Positions 47,833-59,702 of a stretch of 64,000 nt of DNA are shown here, piece after piece (the stretch's first letter is position 1; each line of letters opens with the position of its first letter). Under the pieces are notes generated by a model. The model did not search any database. It saw only the letters and a program-made list of their open reading frames with translations, and was not told the DNA's origin. The DNA is taken from the NCBI RefSeq assembly GCF_965363235.1, contig NC_134841.1, positions 31,959,440-32,023,439 on the forward strand, read 5' to 3'. Source of the stretch: Mytilus galloprovincialis (lineage: Eukaryota > Mollusca > Bivalvia > Mytilida > Mytilidae). The translations under genes and the position numbers were made by a program.

Positions 47833-50417
47833 TTATTCTCGTATATATCCATAATCATGTATTTGTGTTTCATGATACTGTATCAAAACTCTGAAATAAA
47901 CAAGTATAAGTTTACCATGTTTACACTTTTTCTATCTGCAAACAACACAATAAGTATGACATCGCAATCGATTACTTTTACACATATGCTCTATAATTAT
48001 GATTTGGCATTTACCATTTCCTTCAAAAATTTTGATATGTGTAAAGCAGATATACTAGTGCTTTGCTCACAGACAAACCAAAAATTAAAAAAAAGATGAA
48101 TAATAAATAGTGAAAAATTTAGCCTCCTTCCCAATACAAACCCACACAAGTCCGTTATGATTTACTAAATAGAATACTGTATGTTAACACCAAGATATCA
48201 CTGGGTTGCTTTCTAATCGACAAATACACCACATTTTGTTTTCTTCACGCAAATTTATTTTGTTTTACAATGTTCTTTTTATAATCAGCAAATACCGTTA
48301 TTTCTTGCCTATATTGCTAAATAATAGCCATCTTTTTCAAGTGTCCTTTCTAAACTGATTTATATGGCAAGAGACTATAGAAGATATAAAATTTCACTGT
48401 AATAAATTTGATAGCTTAGAAAACTTTCAATTAATTAAAAGTATAAAATTGAGAATGGAAATGGGGAATGTGTGAAAGGGGCAACAACCAGACCATAGAG
48501 CAGACCATAGTGTATGTTAATTAACTTTTTAATTTACAGATGATATTATTCAGTATATTATTGGCCTCGTTCAGTTGTATGTGCACAAATGTATCTTAAT
48601 TAATTTGTTATGCTATGATAATCATTGTGAAATGGTTAATTTTAGTATACTAGTATGCTCATTGAAGGTTATGATTGGTTAATCAAATCTGGAATCTATT
48701 GTTCACGTATTTCACTGAGGTCGATGTTTTATAAGCTATAGCGTTACCATCAAGCATAAATACCTAGACAAAGGCAGTCTTAGTTCTTTACAGAAAAACT
48801 TCAGGAACTGACGAGAATATCCTGGATTGTTTTTCTCATTGAACCTGTCACAAGTCATCATATCTATAAATGCCATGGGATCACTACTACCATTGTGGCT
48901 CATTCTATCTCCTCTGGTGATACTGACGTAAATATTCTGAAAATATTAATAGCTCCGAGCTAATTTTCGTTCTAAATTTCACATTGATATAAGGTCCAAA
49001 GTAGGGTTATTGTCTTGTTTTTATGGTCCTTTGTAGAGGGTTGATTTCTCGTTTTATTCATGTTTAATTTCTAATCTAATATTGGTCGTAGCAGATTTAC
49101 TTGACCTTTGAAATGAGAAATATTAAAGGTAAACAATAGAACTAGTTTCCACCAAATAATGCTATATACATCAAAAAGTTTAGACTTAATAATCCTTCCA
49201 GGAATAACTTTACTATCCAAAGCTCTGTCGGAATTCAAATCGTAGTCCTCTGATAGGCGTGTGCTTTTATCGTTCTGTTTAATGTCAGGATTGCTGTCAC
49301 ATTTAGGAAAATTTAACATTATTTAATGTGTAGATGGATTGCTGCCTCGCTGAGGTGTATCTTAAAATGTTGAATGTACAAATGTATTACCGTCTATTTG
49401 TGGTGAATAACACATTGTTGAATATGCCGATGGATAACCGTCTAATTGAGGTGAATCCCACATCTGTTTGATTTTAGAATTGAATGCGTCTTTTTGTAAA
49501 TTTATTGGGATGCAAAGACGTTGACCGAAGTACAATCTACATGAAGCGTAAAGTTCTAAAAATGTGCACACGGTCAACGCTTTCCTATAAAATTACCAAA
49601 GAAGAACTCAAAACTTTTAATTGCTTATATTTTGCTAGACTCACGAAAACGTGATTTCTATCAAGTTTTTCTTTTATTTACATGTGCACATTATGGTGGA
49701 ATTAAGCTCGTATCATCAAGAAAAGTTACATATCATTATGAAATGAAGGTTAATTTCAGAGTGACGCAAGATTGCTGTTAGCCAATCAAATTAACGAATT
49801 ATAATTCAAACATGTATTCTCATTATTTTCATGTATTGAACATGTTTGCGATATAGAATAAAAATGGTCTGTACTGAATTTTTATTATTCTGAACTACTA
49901 AAATAAAAGCATACTCATATGCCTGTTCTTAATATCGAACTTTCTAAGTGGTCGTCTATTACTGTGGATTCATTATTATTCGTTAGATACCATTTTTTGT
50001 GGATTTCGTGGGAACAGGTAAACCACGAAATTACATGTTCTATGAATGGCAGATTTTTTATACGCTTGTTTGCAGATCTTGGCTGAACCACGAAATTGAA
50101 TACCAACGAACATACAAGTTTCCCTTTATCCACAAAAGTTTATACCCATGAAAACAAATGAATCCTTACTGTCAATGTGTGCTTTGATGGTAGCAGAATC
50201 GACATATTGTATAGAAAGTAGCGTGGATGAATGCATCTAAAGATGTCTTTTATATTGTTTTACTGTTGTCTCGATCTTGTCCTATCAACCAAATATACAT
50301 AAATATTACCTCTGTTGAATAGTTCACAACCTCGGATACCTTCACCGCCACTGTATGTTCAAACCCAGCAGGAATATCCTCATCTTTTAAGTTTGTGTGG
50401 ATGATTATTTTTGGCAT
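47833..50417 (-). CDS. MIF-like protein, copy 2 (three coding exons)
   Basis: Coding exons are 50310-50417 (108 bp), 48764-48936 (173 bp) and 47833-47890, giving 112 residues, close to the usual 115. It is the tandem paralogue of copy 1. Exon 1 differs by Lys to Thr, Glu to Val and Met to Lys in the helix after PAGFEH. Exon 2 has Asn for Cys at its first codon and Asp for Ala in TC(A/D)RFNE. Exon 3 reads RVLIQYHETQIHDYGYIRE and stops, so it lacks the copy 1 extension. Pro1 is kept, and the Lys32 position is again Tyr. The 5' non-coding exon ends at 50908 and splices to 50432, with the same signals as copy 1. All splice sites and the frame are intact, so both copies could be expressed. Confidence 0.87.
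49960..50172. mobile_element. Palindromic MITE, copy 2
   Basis: Left end TACTGTGGATTCATT intact; right end decayed (AATGAATCCTTACTGTC). Lies in intron 1 of MIF-like copy 2, as in copy 1, so it predates the duplication. Confidence 0.75.
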
Positions 50418-50540
50418 GATAATAACTTTTCACTGTAAGAATAAACAGGTTTCATAAAATATGGCAGTGAAAATCTAACCATTGCCAGTATGTCAAGATA
50501 TATATATTCTTTTGACAGAAGAATGGGGTGTTTATTACTT

Positions 50541-50785
50541 ATTACTTTCCTGTTACAAAACTTTGAATATTTCGAAAAACTAAGGATTTTCGTATCCCAG
50601 GAATAGATTACCTTAGCCGTATTTGGTACAACTTTTTGGCATTTAGGGTCCTCAATGCTCTTCAATTTTGTACTTGTTTGGCGGTATAACTATTTGGATC
50701 TAAGCGTCACTGATGAGTCTTATGTAGACGAAACGCGCGTCTGTCGTATTAAATTATAATCCTGGTACCTTTGATACTTATTACC
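50541..50785 (+). mobile_element. Repeat family E insertion upstream of the MIF-like copy 2 start codon
   Basis: Contains GTCACTGATGAGTC and ACGAAACGCGCGTCTG. Absent from the matching place in unit 1 (near 39175). It lies inside the 5' UTR intron of copy 2. Confidence 0.7.
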
Positions 50786-51729
50786 ACATATTTACATACA
50801 AGCCGACATTGTTTGACTAAATTTAAACCAAAAGCTTACAGTTTGACAATTTCTCTTCTAGACTTCAGAATAAGCATAAACCATTTACACGTACAGTGTT
50901 AACTTACCTTTACAATGTAAGACAGATGACCGAATGACTTTGATAAGATACAAACCGCTATCTTTATAACATGATAACTATAATGCATTCATCTGTGCTA
51001 GCCACTTGATATAACTAAGTGTTTTATCATTGGACTTGAACCTATTAAAAGCAATGATGGAAATAATTTTTAGATATATCTAAAAAAAAAAAAATAATAC
51101 AGCAACATCATCAGATTTTTCTAAGAATTAATAGACAACGTGATGAGGGAATTTTATTTATATGATAAAAGTACGAATGTAACCTATGACCGCGTAAAAC
51201 GCGTGATTTGGTTAATATCAATCTACAAAACATTGTCTTTAAAATATAAGGTATGTTAAGTACATACACATTGCTCTCTGTATTTCCTATCTCGATAATA
51301 TGTTGAGGAATAATTTCCGACAATTTGAAAATCCAAAGCTACTTTAAATTATTAAGAGCTATAAACCAAAAAAGATCAAAAAGTATAGCCGTTCTGGGCA
51401 AGGAATCAGAGCTTTGCATGAGGGTGATATATTCCTAAATTTTTAAATAATTTTCAAGAGCAAATTCAAATACTAGTAATACAAAATCCCAAGATTTTTT
51501 CCATTCTTTTGTTGTAAAGATCTTTTTGGTTAAAGTTTCATTAGTACTTCAACTTATTTCATTATGTTTTCGGAAAGAAATCTCTGTATAACTGAGAAAT
51601 TATTACGATATTTTTTATCGGTTTACGATATCACAAACTAGCCAAATTTACTAAATTTTATCATGGACGAAAAGAGCGCATGCAAACAGGGAAAGTCGAA
51701 CATTTTAAACCTCCGAAAAAAACTTTCGA

Positions 51730-53600
51730 TTTTTCAGAGACCAAAAACACCTGAATAAATTACAAATAAATCACTAGAGAATGTCAGGCCCAATGGAAAC
51801 AACAATGTCATGCTAGCAGGAGACTTCAATTGTCCCGACTTCATATGGGACACAGCTCTTGGACCAGACAGAGAGGAACTAGTTGACATAGCGAAAACAC
51901 ACAATCTTACACAAATACACACAGTATCAACTCGTAAAAGTAATCTTCTAAACCTGGTATTTGTAACAAACCTAACAGTTGTTTAATCTTCAATCAATGA
52001 ACCAGTTATATCAGTTATATTAGACCCTGGTATGATCATCATCGACCTGGAAACAAAGGTCCAACAAAACCGCTAGCCAAGAAAATGCTACAAATATAAG
52101 AAAGCAAAACGGGATCACGTCAAAACAGACCTGAAACACACATAGAAGAGGTCAAAGAAAAACATCAACAAGGAGCAGATGTACAACAGCTTTGGGACAC
52201 TTTAAAAAATCAGCTTCAAAACAGAATGAACACAAACATCCCTCGTAAAAGAATAAGATTGAGAAACGACATCCCATGGATAAAACATAAAGAGAGAAAA
52301 ATGCTGAAAAATAACCGAGAGGCTATAAAAACATCTCAGGAAAGCAGAATACGAATACGTCATTCAAAAAATCTTCGAAGGCCTGAACATCAACGATTAA
52401 AACCCGTTTTGGAAGTATATCAAATCAAAACGTCAAGACTCTGGAGGAATAGCACTGTTATAAAAGGGTTCAAACCTTATCAGCGACAATGAAGAAGGTA
52501 GCTGAACTCCTAGAACAATTCTAGTCAGTCTTTACGACAACATCAGACAACAACCTAACAACAACAAAAATAAGAGCCAAAATAACATAACACCAATAAC
52601 AATAGACCGAGAAAGACTGGAAAAACTCTTAAAAACAACCAATTCAAACAAGTCATCTGGACCAGACAACATCCCAAACTGCATACTAAAAGAATGCTGA
52701 ACAACCAGTACTAATCCTGCAAATTATAATGCAATGCTCGCTCGACACATGAGAACTACCAAAAAAATGGAGATATGAAAACATATCCAGCATCTTTAAA
52801 AAAGAGACAATCACCTGATAGAGAACTACAGACCTGAATCTTAAACATCCGTCACCAGCAAAATTTTGAACATATCATATGAAGGCACATCCTCAAACTT
52901 CTGGAGAAAAACACTATCCTAACTAACCTGCATCATGGATTTAGATCAGGATATTCATGATCTCACTACTAACATCAATTACTTCTTACAAGAGCATGAA
53001 AAGGGACATCAGATAGACGGGGCATTACTAAATTTCTCCAAAGCCTTTGATACAGTACCGCACAACAAGCTACTACACAAACTAGACGTATACGGAATCA
53101 AATAAAACACACACAAATGATTATCCAACTTCCGGACCGCCAGATCAATGCGTACTGAAGTGGAAGGAGAAATATCGGGAGAAACAACAGTTTACTCTGG
53201 GGAACCTCATGACAACGTCTTGAGTCCAATCTTGTTTATTTATCAAATAAATGACCTGCTAGACAGCGTAACATCTTCAGTTAGACTCTGTGCAGAAGAT
53301 TGCTTTTTATACAGGACAATTAAGAACGACAAAGACCATCAAAAGCTGCAATCAAATTTGGAACAACTTGAAATTTGGGCTGACAAATGGTGGATGCAAT
53401 TCAAATGGTATGTCTTTTCCATAAAAAAAATAAAAAGATTCTACACTCTGAATAAATACATCTTACAAGAGGTACAAGTCAGTCCATACCTAGGATTCCA
53501 AAATTCCACATTAACTACATAAGCAAGAAAGCCAACGCCACAGGACTCATAACAAACATGAGACGAAGCTAGAAATGGAGACGCTAAAGGAAAGAAAGAC
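51730..53600 (+). pseudogene. Decayed non-LTR retrotransposon (endonuclease and reverse transcriptase)
   Basis: Pieces in order, in shifting frames: endonuclease AGDFNCPDFIWDTA; a linker; reverse transcriptase NKSSGPDNIPNCILKE; ALLNFSKAFDTVPHNKLLHK; VLSPILFIYQINDLLDSVTS; and the catalytic box degraded to CAEDCFLYRTI (canonical F/Y-A-D-D). Many stops and shifts make it inactive. The arrangement fits an APE-endonuclease LINE of the jockey/CR1 group; exact clade unresolved. Its 5' part belongs to the segmental duplication. Confidence 0.8.
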
Positions 53601-53799
53601 ACAGCTTCTGTCTGATCCTGATAAACAAAGGGGTTAAGGGTAGGTGCCGGCTCTGACAGCCGACTTTTTCTTTATGACAGTGGCTATTTGACCGGCACCG
53701 GCAAAATAGCAAATTTGCTATTTAGCCAGCTCTGATTAATTTATATCTCACTGGAATTAAAATGTAAGAATAATAATCAAATATCAACAGAGATTAGAT

Positions 53800-54560
53800 G
53801 TTATTCAGAGCATTACAAATTTTTGGAGTCATGGGAAGAAGTGTATTGAACTTGAAGTTCTAGATCTGATTCTGTGGAAAGTACAAGTTCTAGTGCAGTA
53901 GTGGCAATGAACACGTACAAACAGACGTGCATGTTTATGAGGATATTGCAAACATCAATGATGATATAAATGTAGCAGACAATAAAAAAAATGATATTGA
54001 TAATGTTCATATATTCGAAAATTCATGAAAACTAGTTTCGCAAGAAGAAGAAAGAGATACAGCTCAACAAGAAGAACACCTACTGGATTCCAATTGTTGT
54101 GGATCGCGTGTTTCGCATATATTACTTCCACCAATATCGAGAAACGTGGAAGGCCAAAAGGTTTGACCCAAACTGTCATCGGTCTTCCAGAAAAGTGTAC
54201 GCGAAAAAGCAATTGTGTACCAAAGTTCCAAAGAAATCGGATTCCTTATATTATGCCGGTCAAATGGCCACTGCCTTTTTTTATCACTCCAGTAAGACAA
54301 GAAGAACAATCAAAGCCAAAACATTTGATATCTGTGAAACAAACATTTTAATTGAACGGCACGTAATAAACAACAAAAAAGTGCCAGACAGCAATGCAAA
54401 TACTCATTCTTTGTAGAAACAATCGTCAAATGGAAGCAGTTGCCAGTTAAGGTAGTGCAGGATGATTCTGAAGAGACTTTTGAGACCGCTCTACAGGAAC
54501 ACTGCACATAACAACGGCGCTCTTCTCAATTGTGTAAAAAGGCCTATGTAGGATTCTACA
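53800..54560 (+). pseudogene. Transposon-derived ORF fragments (KRGRPKG-like and LINE C-terminal-like)
   Basis: The frame at 54025 contains IEKRGRPKGLTQTVIGLPEK, a phrase I recall from repetitive ORFs in aquatic invertebrates. Further on, VETIVKWKQLPVKVVQDDSE near 54415-54475 resembles the C-terminal end of non-LTR retrotransposon ORF2 (FFPRTV..WN.LP). Frames change repeatedly, so no product is expected. Confidence 0.45.
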
Positions 54561-54576
54561 CGTACCAATACAGATA

Positions 54577-54960
54577 CAGATCGGTGCAAGGATTTCATTA
54601 GTAAATATAAATCAACATGCAGACATCTTATACGTTCAGGTATTTTACATCCAAACTTTTATGGTAATATTCTTTACAAAGCACGAAAATATCGGCATTC
54701 ACCCCATAAGCTAGCCAAACCTTTAAACAGACTTATTCACAAGGGATAGTTACGATACTGTTGTCGGGTCATTAAGAATTACATATTATTTTGGTATTAA
54801 CATTGATTCACTCAGAGTTTTTTGCATCGCAAATTAACACGTTCATTCTAAAACCAGTAGTTTGCATGACACGGGTTATGTTCTTCTCATATTTTTTTAT
54901 GATGGTATGACACTAAACCCCTAACGGGAGGGATTGTGATTGATTGTCATATGAAGAAGA
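54577..54960 (+). repeat. Repeat family A, 5' part with retroelement-like ORF tail
   Basis: Matches 90-425 of the window, including STCRHLIRSGILHPNFYGNI in translation and the CATGACACGGGTTATGTTCT block. Confidence 0.7.
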
Positions 54961-54979
54961 CATTATCTTCTTGCTTAAG

Positions 54980-55790
54980 TTTCTTTTGTTACGTATTCTG
55001 ACCTCAGACTTCTTTTAAACTGAGTTTTACATTGGGCGTTTTTTAATAAAAACGTGATTTCTTGTCCCAGCCACTTTTAAAATAATGTGTTTGATCTTTA
55101 CAAGTATTTTTTTGTGCAGTCAGTACATTGAATTAGATTTAACATTTTTTAGAGGGATTGATAAGATATTGATTCCTGAATGGTCCAAAACAACCAAAAT
55201 GGCATGTCCCTAGACCGCCTGTTCAACATACACTCTAAAATATCGTAAACAAATGTAGAAATAAATGTTATTTTTACTTAATACAAGTTGGAGAACAAGC
55301 TAGGTGTTCCGACATTGATATCTGATTTTTAAATGAAATTGATGTTTAGTATAGTTGTTAAATCCTGACAATCCATTGTTGTTCAAATAATACTAGTAAT
55401 TTGAATTTAGTCTCAATCAAACCAGGTTGTGTTAGATTTTGTCATGTTTTACAGACATAGGAAAAACTATTTTATAAAATACTCATAATGCTACCCTATA
55501 TAATTATAAGAAAGTAAAATAAAATTTAATACCAGACATAATAACAACAAATAGCAAACACAGAGATGACATATGATGTTTACATATTATATAACTTGAA
55601 CATAATTTATATTTTAATGTTGATCATGACACAAATATAGTGTTACACTATATTCTAACGAGACATTAGCCAGTCCGAAAATTTCGGTATTACCTCTGCA
55701 AAGTGTTGTTAAGAACTATACCGATCGCATGTTAAAATTATATTTTTTTCTAAAAGAAGCCTAATGAACTGCAGAATTCACGTGTGCTTC
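54980..55790. other. AT-rich DNA downstream of the B-box gene
   Basis: No gene recognised. Should include the 3' UTR of the minus-strand gene that ends at 55807. Confidence 0.35.
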
Positions 55791-55806
55791 ATAAACTACA
55801 TTGTTA

Positions 55807-57483
55807 TTACTTCATACGTAGACCAAAGACTTCAGCTACTTCATTTTCTAAGTTTTGTCCAGAAACCCACAAGGTTCCTTTCTTGTCAATACAAGTGCAA
55901 AAGAGAAACTCTATTCCAAATTCTTTTCTTAAATCACACACAGAAATCACTTCACCGTCGAGATTCAAAAAATGTATTGCATGATTGTAGTCAGATATCA
56001 AAATAATATCTGCAGAAGAAACAGATAGATCCCTGGGATCAAATTCAATCTCTTCAAAATATGGGTAATCGCAACCTATATAAGACCAAACAATGTAACC
56101 ACCTGGATGTAATAATATTACCCTTCCTCCAAACTTTTGAAGATCAATTATTACCATGCAGTTTTTATAGGTAGTGATTCTGTGTGGCCGCGTAAACAAT
56201 CTCTGATTGTTTCGATCATATTCATACCTATGATGTATGTTGCCATCGTCATCTACAACAACAATCTTTCTTGTAACATCTACAGTTGTAGAATTTTGTG
56301 GCCCGACTAGGCCAAGATATATTGAATTTTGATCGTTTGCCTGAACACACAAGGTTTCCAAAGGGGAAAAGGTTTTAAAGGAACTAACTTTTCCATAATT
56401 ACTCACAAGTTTTAAATCATTTTCTTTACTTGAAATGAGAATATTCCCATTCTTAAAAGGTACCATGTCATACACAGAAAGGTTCACTTCATACTCAACC
56501 AACAAATCGTATTCGTGGAATTTGACTTTTTGTAGTTTATCTTTAACACCTCCTATGTACGCAGTATTATTGTCACAAATAATCACTTTTTCTACAATTT
56601 CAAAATTTGTTTGGTATGTATGTGCAAGTTGCAAATCAGGAACATTATAAATAGAACCAAATATCTTTTTAATGGTATCCTGTTCCGATAATGTTTTACG
56701 AATAAATTTCACATGCTGTAAATTTACCGAGATCGATTCTTCTATCTCTGGTAAACACTTTTCAGAAGCAATAGTTGCATTTAAAATATCTAAAGATCGA
56801 TGGGACTGCAATGTTTTTTCGAGGTGATCTCTTTCACTGAAAAGTTTATCTTTGTCCTGAGTAGTTTTATCAAGTTTCTTTGAAATTGCATATTTGTTTT
56901 TCCACCACTGTTCCTAAAGATTCTTCAAAAGCCGCTCTGAATGCTTTGTAACTATTTCTTTAAGATATTCTTTTTGTTGGATTATGTTAGCCTTATTTTC
57001 TTTGAATTCTCTTTCTCCTGAGGACACAATTTCTTGAAGCATACTTTCTTCTTCTAAAAATGTCGGTATACCTAGTTCAACTTTATCATACAGTTCTCTA
57101 ATTTCAGAATGTTTTTCTTTGTAAACTTCTTTAAGTTCTCTGTATTTATGATGCTAGTGTGCCTGTGTCAGACACCGCGAACAAACCGGTAAGTTACAGT
57201 GGCGACAATAAACACAACATATCTTATCATCGTGTACAGCACATGATATGGTCTGAAAATCTATTTTACGGTGTGAATTAGCCGCATTATCAGTTCCAAT
57301 TTCTTTCAAGCTTATGATTTCGTGCACATCTATAGATTTTATCTTTGAATGAATTTTAGATGTACAAAGTCGACACAAAAACAAATTACAGTTAATACAT
57401 TTCCACTGAATGTCAGAAGAAACTTCACAAAACTGACAAAATGCTGGTGTCTGGGCTAAGTGAACGGGCAGTGAAAACGCCAT
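55807..57483 (-). pseudogene. B-box / coiled-coil / NHL-like protein (TRIM56-type, no RING), two in-frame TAG codons
   Basis: One uninterrupted register of 558 codons without introns, except for TAG at 57154-57156 and 56914-56916. Residues 1-55 hold a first B-box (CQFCEVSSDIQWKCINCNLF, then CRLCTSKIH). About residues 75-112 hold a second (CAVHDDKICCVYCRHCNLPV, then CSRCLTQAH*HH). A coiled coil follows (KEKHSEIRELYDKVE ... SERDHLEKTLQ). The last 300 residues look like a six-bladed propeller of NHL type (GNILISSKE, NCMVIIDLQ, ADIILISDYN, GTLWVSGQ). RING-less TRIM-like genes of this form are abundant in bivalves and linked to antiviral sensing. The TAGs stand where Lys and Glu are expected. The rest is undamaged, so this is a young pseudogene, an allele, or two errors. 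Confidence 0.82.
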
Positions 57484-57489
57484 AGTATT

Positions 57490-58390
57490 AAGCAGCTAGC
57501 ACTTTCAGATTTCGAATTTTGCCATATGTTATTGAAATTACATATATGGGTTAAAGAATACGTGTACTAACAAATGAATTCAAACGAGGGGTCGTTTCAA
57601 AAACACAAAACAAAACAAAAACAAAATTAACGATGTTTTCGCTTCATTCTAAACTTAGAAGAGCGGGTGAGCGATACACTAACCCAAATTGTGCATTTTA
57701 TATTATATTTCACTCACCAGATGTTAAACATAATTTAGTGTAACTATTATTTTACCTGATTTATATTATCGAAATTTGTTTTGAAATTCCCAGTTTAATA
57801 AAATTTATCAATTTTTTATCACATGTTTTTTTGTAATAATATATATATATGTTTGATATCTGATCTATCAAGCGAACAAGTATTCAATATTTTTAGTTGA
57901 CCTTTGTAGACAAAACTAAACCTTGGCAACAGATAGGACATCATTTAATTTGATGAAGTACTTTGTTAAAACAGCCTTAAAATATGTTTTTATTACCATA
58001 CAAGTGTGGACACAGATCAGTGTGGATAGTATGTTTGGATGTTTGACAGTGTTTTGTATGACAAAAGAAGTTCTATGTTTTTCCCATATTATTAACTGTG
58101 TTGCACAATATATGACAACCAACCTGAGCCTTAGGAGAGTTGTTTATTTAATATTTAGTTTTTTTATGTTCAAAACCGGCATGGAAGATATACTAATTGC
58201 ATTAATTGCCAAATGATTATGATAGAATATGTTCCACATCTTTGATTTGGGATACATTTTGAAGCTAGGAGAGGAACCATAACAGGTTCATTTTTTTTCT
58301 TAATATAAGTTCTTTAATAATTCAAAAGTATGTTTAGAGCCAACATATTATAATTAAAAGCTTTTAACATAGGATTTTTAATTTCAGAAG
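57490..58390. other. Intergenic DNA upstream of the B-box gene
   Basis: No gene recognised. The 97-codon plus-strand ORF near 57923 is hydrophobic and lacks domain signals. An AT-dinucleotide stretch lies near 57840. Confidence 0.35.
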
Positions 58391-58407
58391 GTGTGTCCCT
58401 GACAAAA

Positions 58408-59180
58408 TGTCCACTACGAAACGAAGTTTTTAAAATTTGCTAATAAACAGTTTATAAATGTAGTTTTGTTTGCAAGAGATATAAACATTAGGGTCTTACA
58501 AAAGAATTGATGCTTTTGTAACGGCAGTTTATTTGTTGGTAAGACAAACTGAGCACATCAAATGGACCAGAGTGATACCGTATTTTTTGTTAATGTCCAC
58601 TACGAAACGGGTCAAATCTCCTTCAGTATCTGGTTTTAAAATTATGAAAAAAATATCAGTGTACAGCTTAATACATGCCTTGCTGAATACAATCAGTCGT
58701 GTTACTATTGATATATAGGGATTGTGGGAAAAAATAAAACATGTGAACATGTTCCCTACGAAACAGTCACCTACGAAACATGTACAAGTATGGGAGAAAA
58801 ACGTTTCGTAGTGGACACTACCACTACCATGCAGTCTTTTTTTACTCGTTTTTCAATTATATTCGTGCAAAACAAATAACAAGGGTTAGTTTCGTGTAAT
58901 TTTTAGTATGTTTTTATTAACATAGAATAGGGTTGATGTCAACTACGAAACAGTTTTGTCAACTACGAAACGCATCAAAATGTCTACTACGTAACATGAG
59001 TTGTACCTGTGAAGTACTGTTTAATCTTTATCGATAAACAATGGTTCTCCAATTCAGAAAAAGGAGATCTTTCTAGTATATTAAGTAAACAAACTGGAAT
59101 GTCTACAGGAGACATTTAAAACTGAAATAAGATGTGTGTTTAGAAGCAGTTTCGTAGTGGACAAATGTCCCCTACGAAAC
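58408..59180. repeat. Cluster of about ten ACTACGAAAC-like motifs in both orientations
   Basis: Core CTACGAAAC (often preceded by TGTCCA) occurs forward at about 58413, 58599, 58756, 58771, 58942, 58962 and 59172. It occurs in reverse (GTTTCGTAGTGGAC) at 58803 and 59149, with a one-base variant (ACTACGTAAC) at 58986. Spacing is irregular, 15 to about 185 bp. The motif is not apparent elsewhere in the window. Function unknown. Confidence 0.8.
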
Positions 59181-59384
59181 AGTACACAAATTATGAAAAT
59201 AATATAATTTTAGAGAGTATTTAAGATTGCACTTTTTGTTTACAAACAGGTCTATAATAGAGGTATTCAAAATAATTCTTGAAATAAAATTTTAGACAAG
59301 TTGATTTTCCATTTTTTTTTTAGGTCTGAAAGTCACGCTTTTATTGAAAAACGCCTATATATGTGAATTGCTGCGTTTTTCTTT

Positions 59385-59695
59385 ATTCTATATTAGCTAG
59401 AGGTAGAGGGGAGGGTTGAGATCTCACAAAACATGTAAAACCACGCTACATTTTTGCGTCTGTCCCAAGTCGTTAGCCTCTGGCCTTTGTAAGTCTTGTA
59501 TTTCTAATTTTAGTTCATTTACATGTTTTGGAGTTTAGTATGACGTCCATTTTCACTGAGCTAGTTCACATTTTTATTTAGGGGCCATCTGAGGCCCACT
59601 TCCAGGTGTGGTATTTTCTCACTGCTTTGAAGACCCATTCGTGGCTCTTTTGTCGGGTTGTTGTCTCTTTGACATATTCCTCGTTTCCATTATAA
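59385..59695 (+). repeat. Repeat family A tail copy
   Basis: GAGGGTTGAGATCTCACAAA, GGAGTTTAGTATGACG and GTCGGGTTGTTGTCTCTTTG occur in family order immediately before the second retrotransposon. Confidence 0.75.
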
Positions 59696-59702
59696 ATTTG
59701 AT

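Larger units (their letters stand above)
44342..52145. repeat. Segmental duplication, unit 2
   Basis: Collinear with unit 1 (32747-39351 plus about 42320-43500), with the two homologous parts adjacent at about 50950. Blocks found only here: 44777-44905 (tRNA-like SINE piece), 45407-45761 (hairpin element) and 50541-50785 (family E). Confidence 0.9.

Noticed and set aside
54025-54416. Overlapping 108- and 105-codon ORFs as a host gene
   Set aside because: The sequence KRGRPKGLTQTVIGLP in one frame and retrotransposon-like ends in others indicate decayed transposon sequence.
56914-57156. Stop-codon recoding (TAG readthrough) as a system
   Set aside because: No downstream stem-loop or conserved readthrough context is evident; pseudogenisation or error is simpler. 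Kept only as a point to check.
57923-58216. 97-codon plus-strand ORF
   Set aside because: Hydrophobic composition typical of AT-rich non-coding DNA; an opposite-strand ORF of similar size overlaps; no domain or splice support.
58408-59180. CRISPR-like array
   Set aside because: Repeats are only 9-15 bases, occur on both strands with irregular spacing, and the DNA is eukaryotic nuclear.
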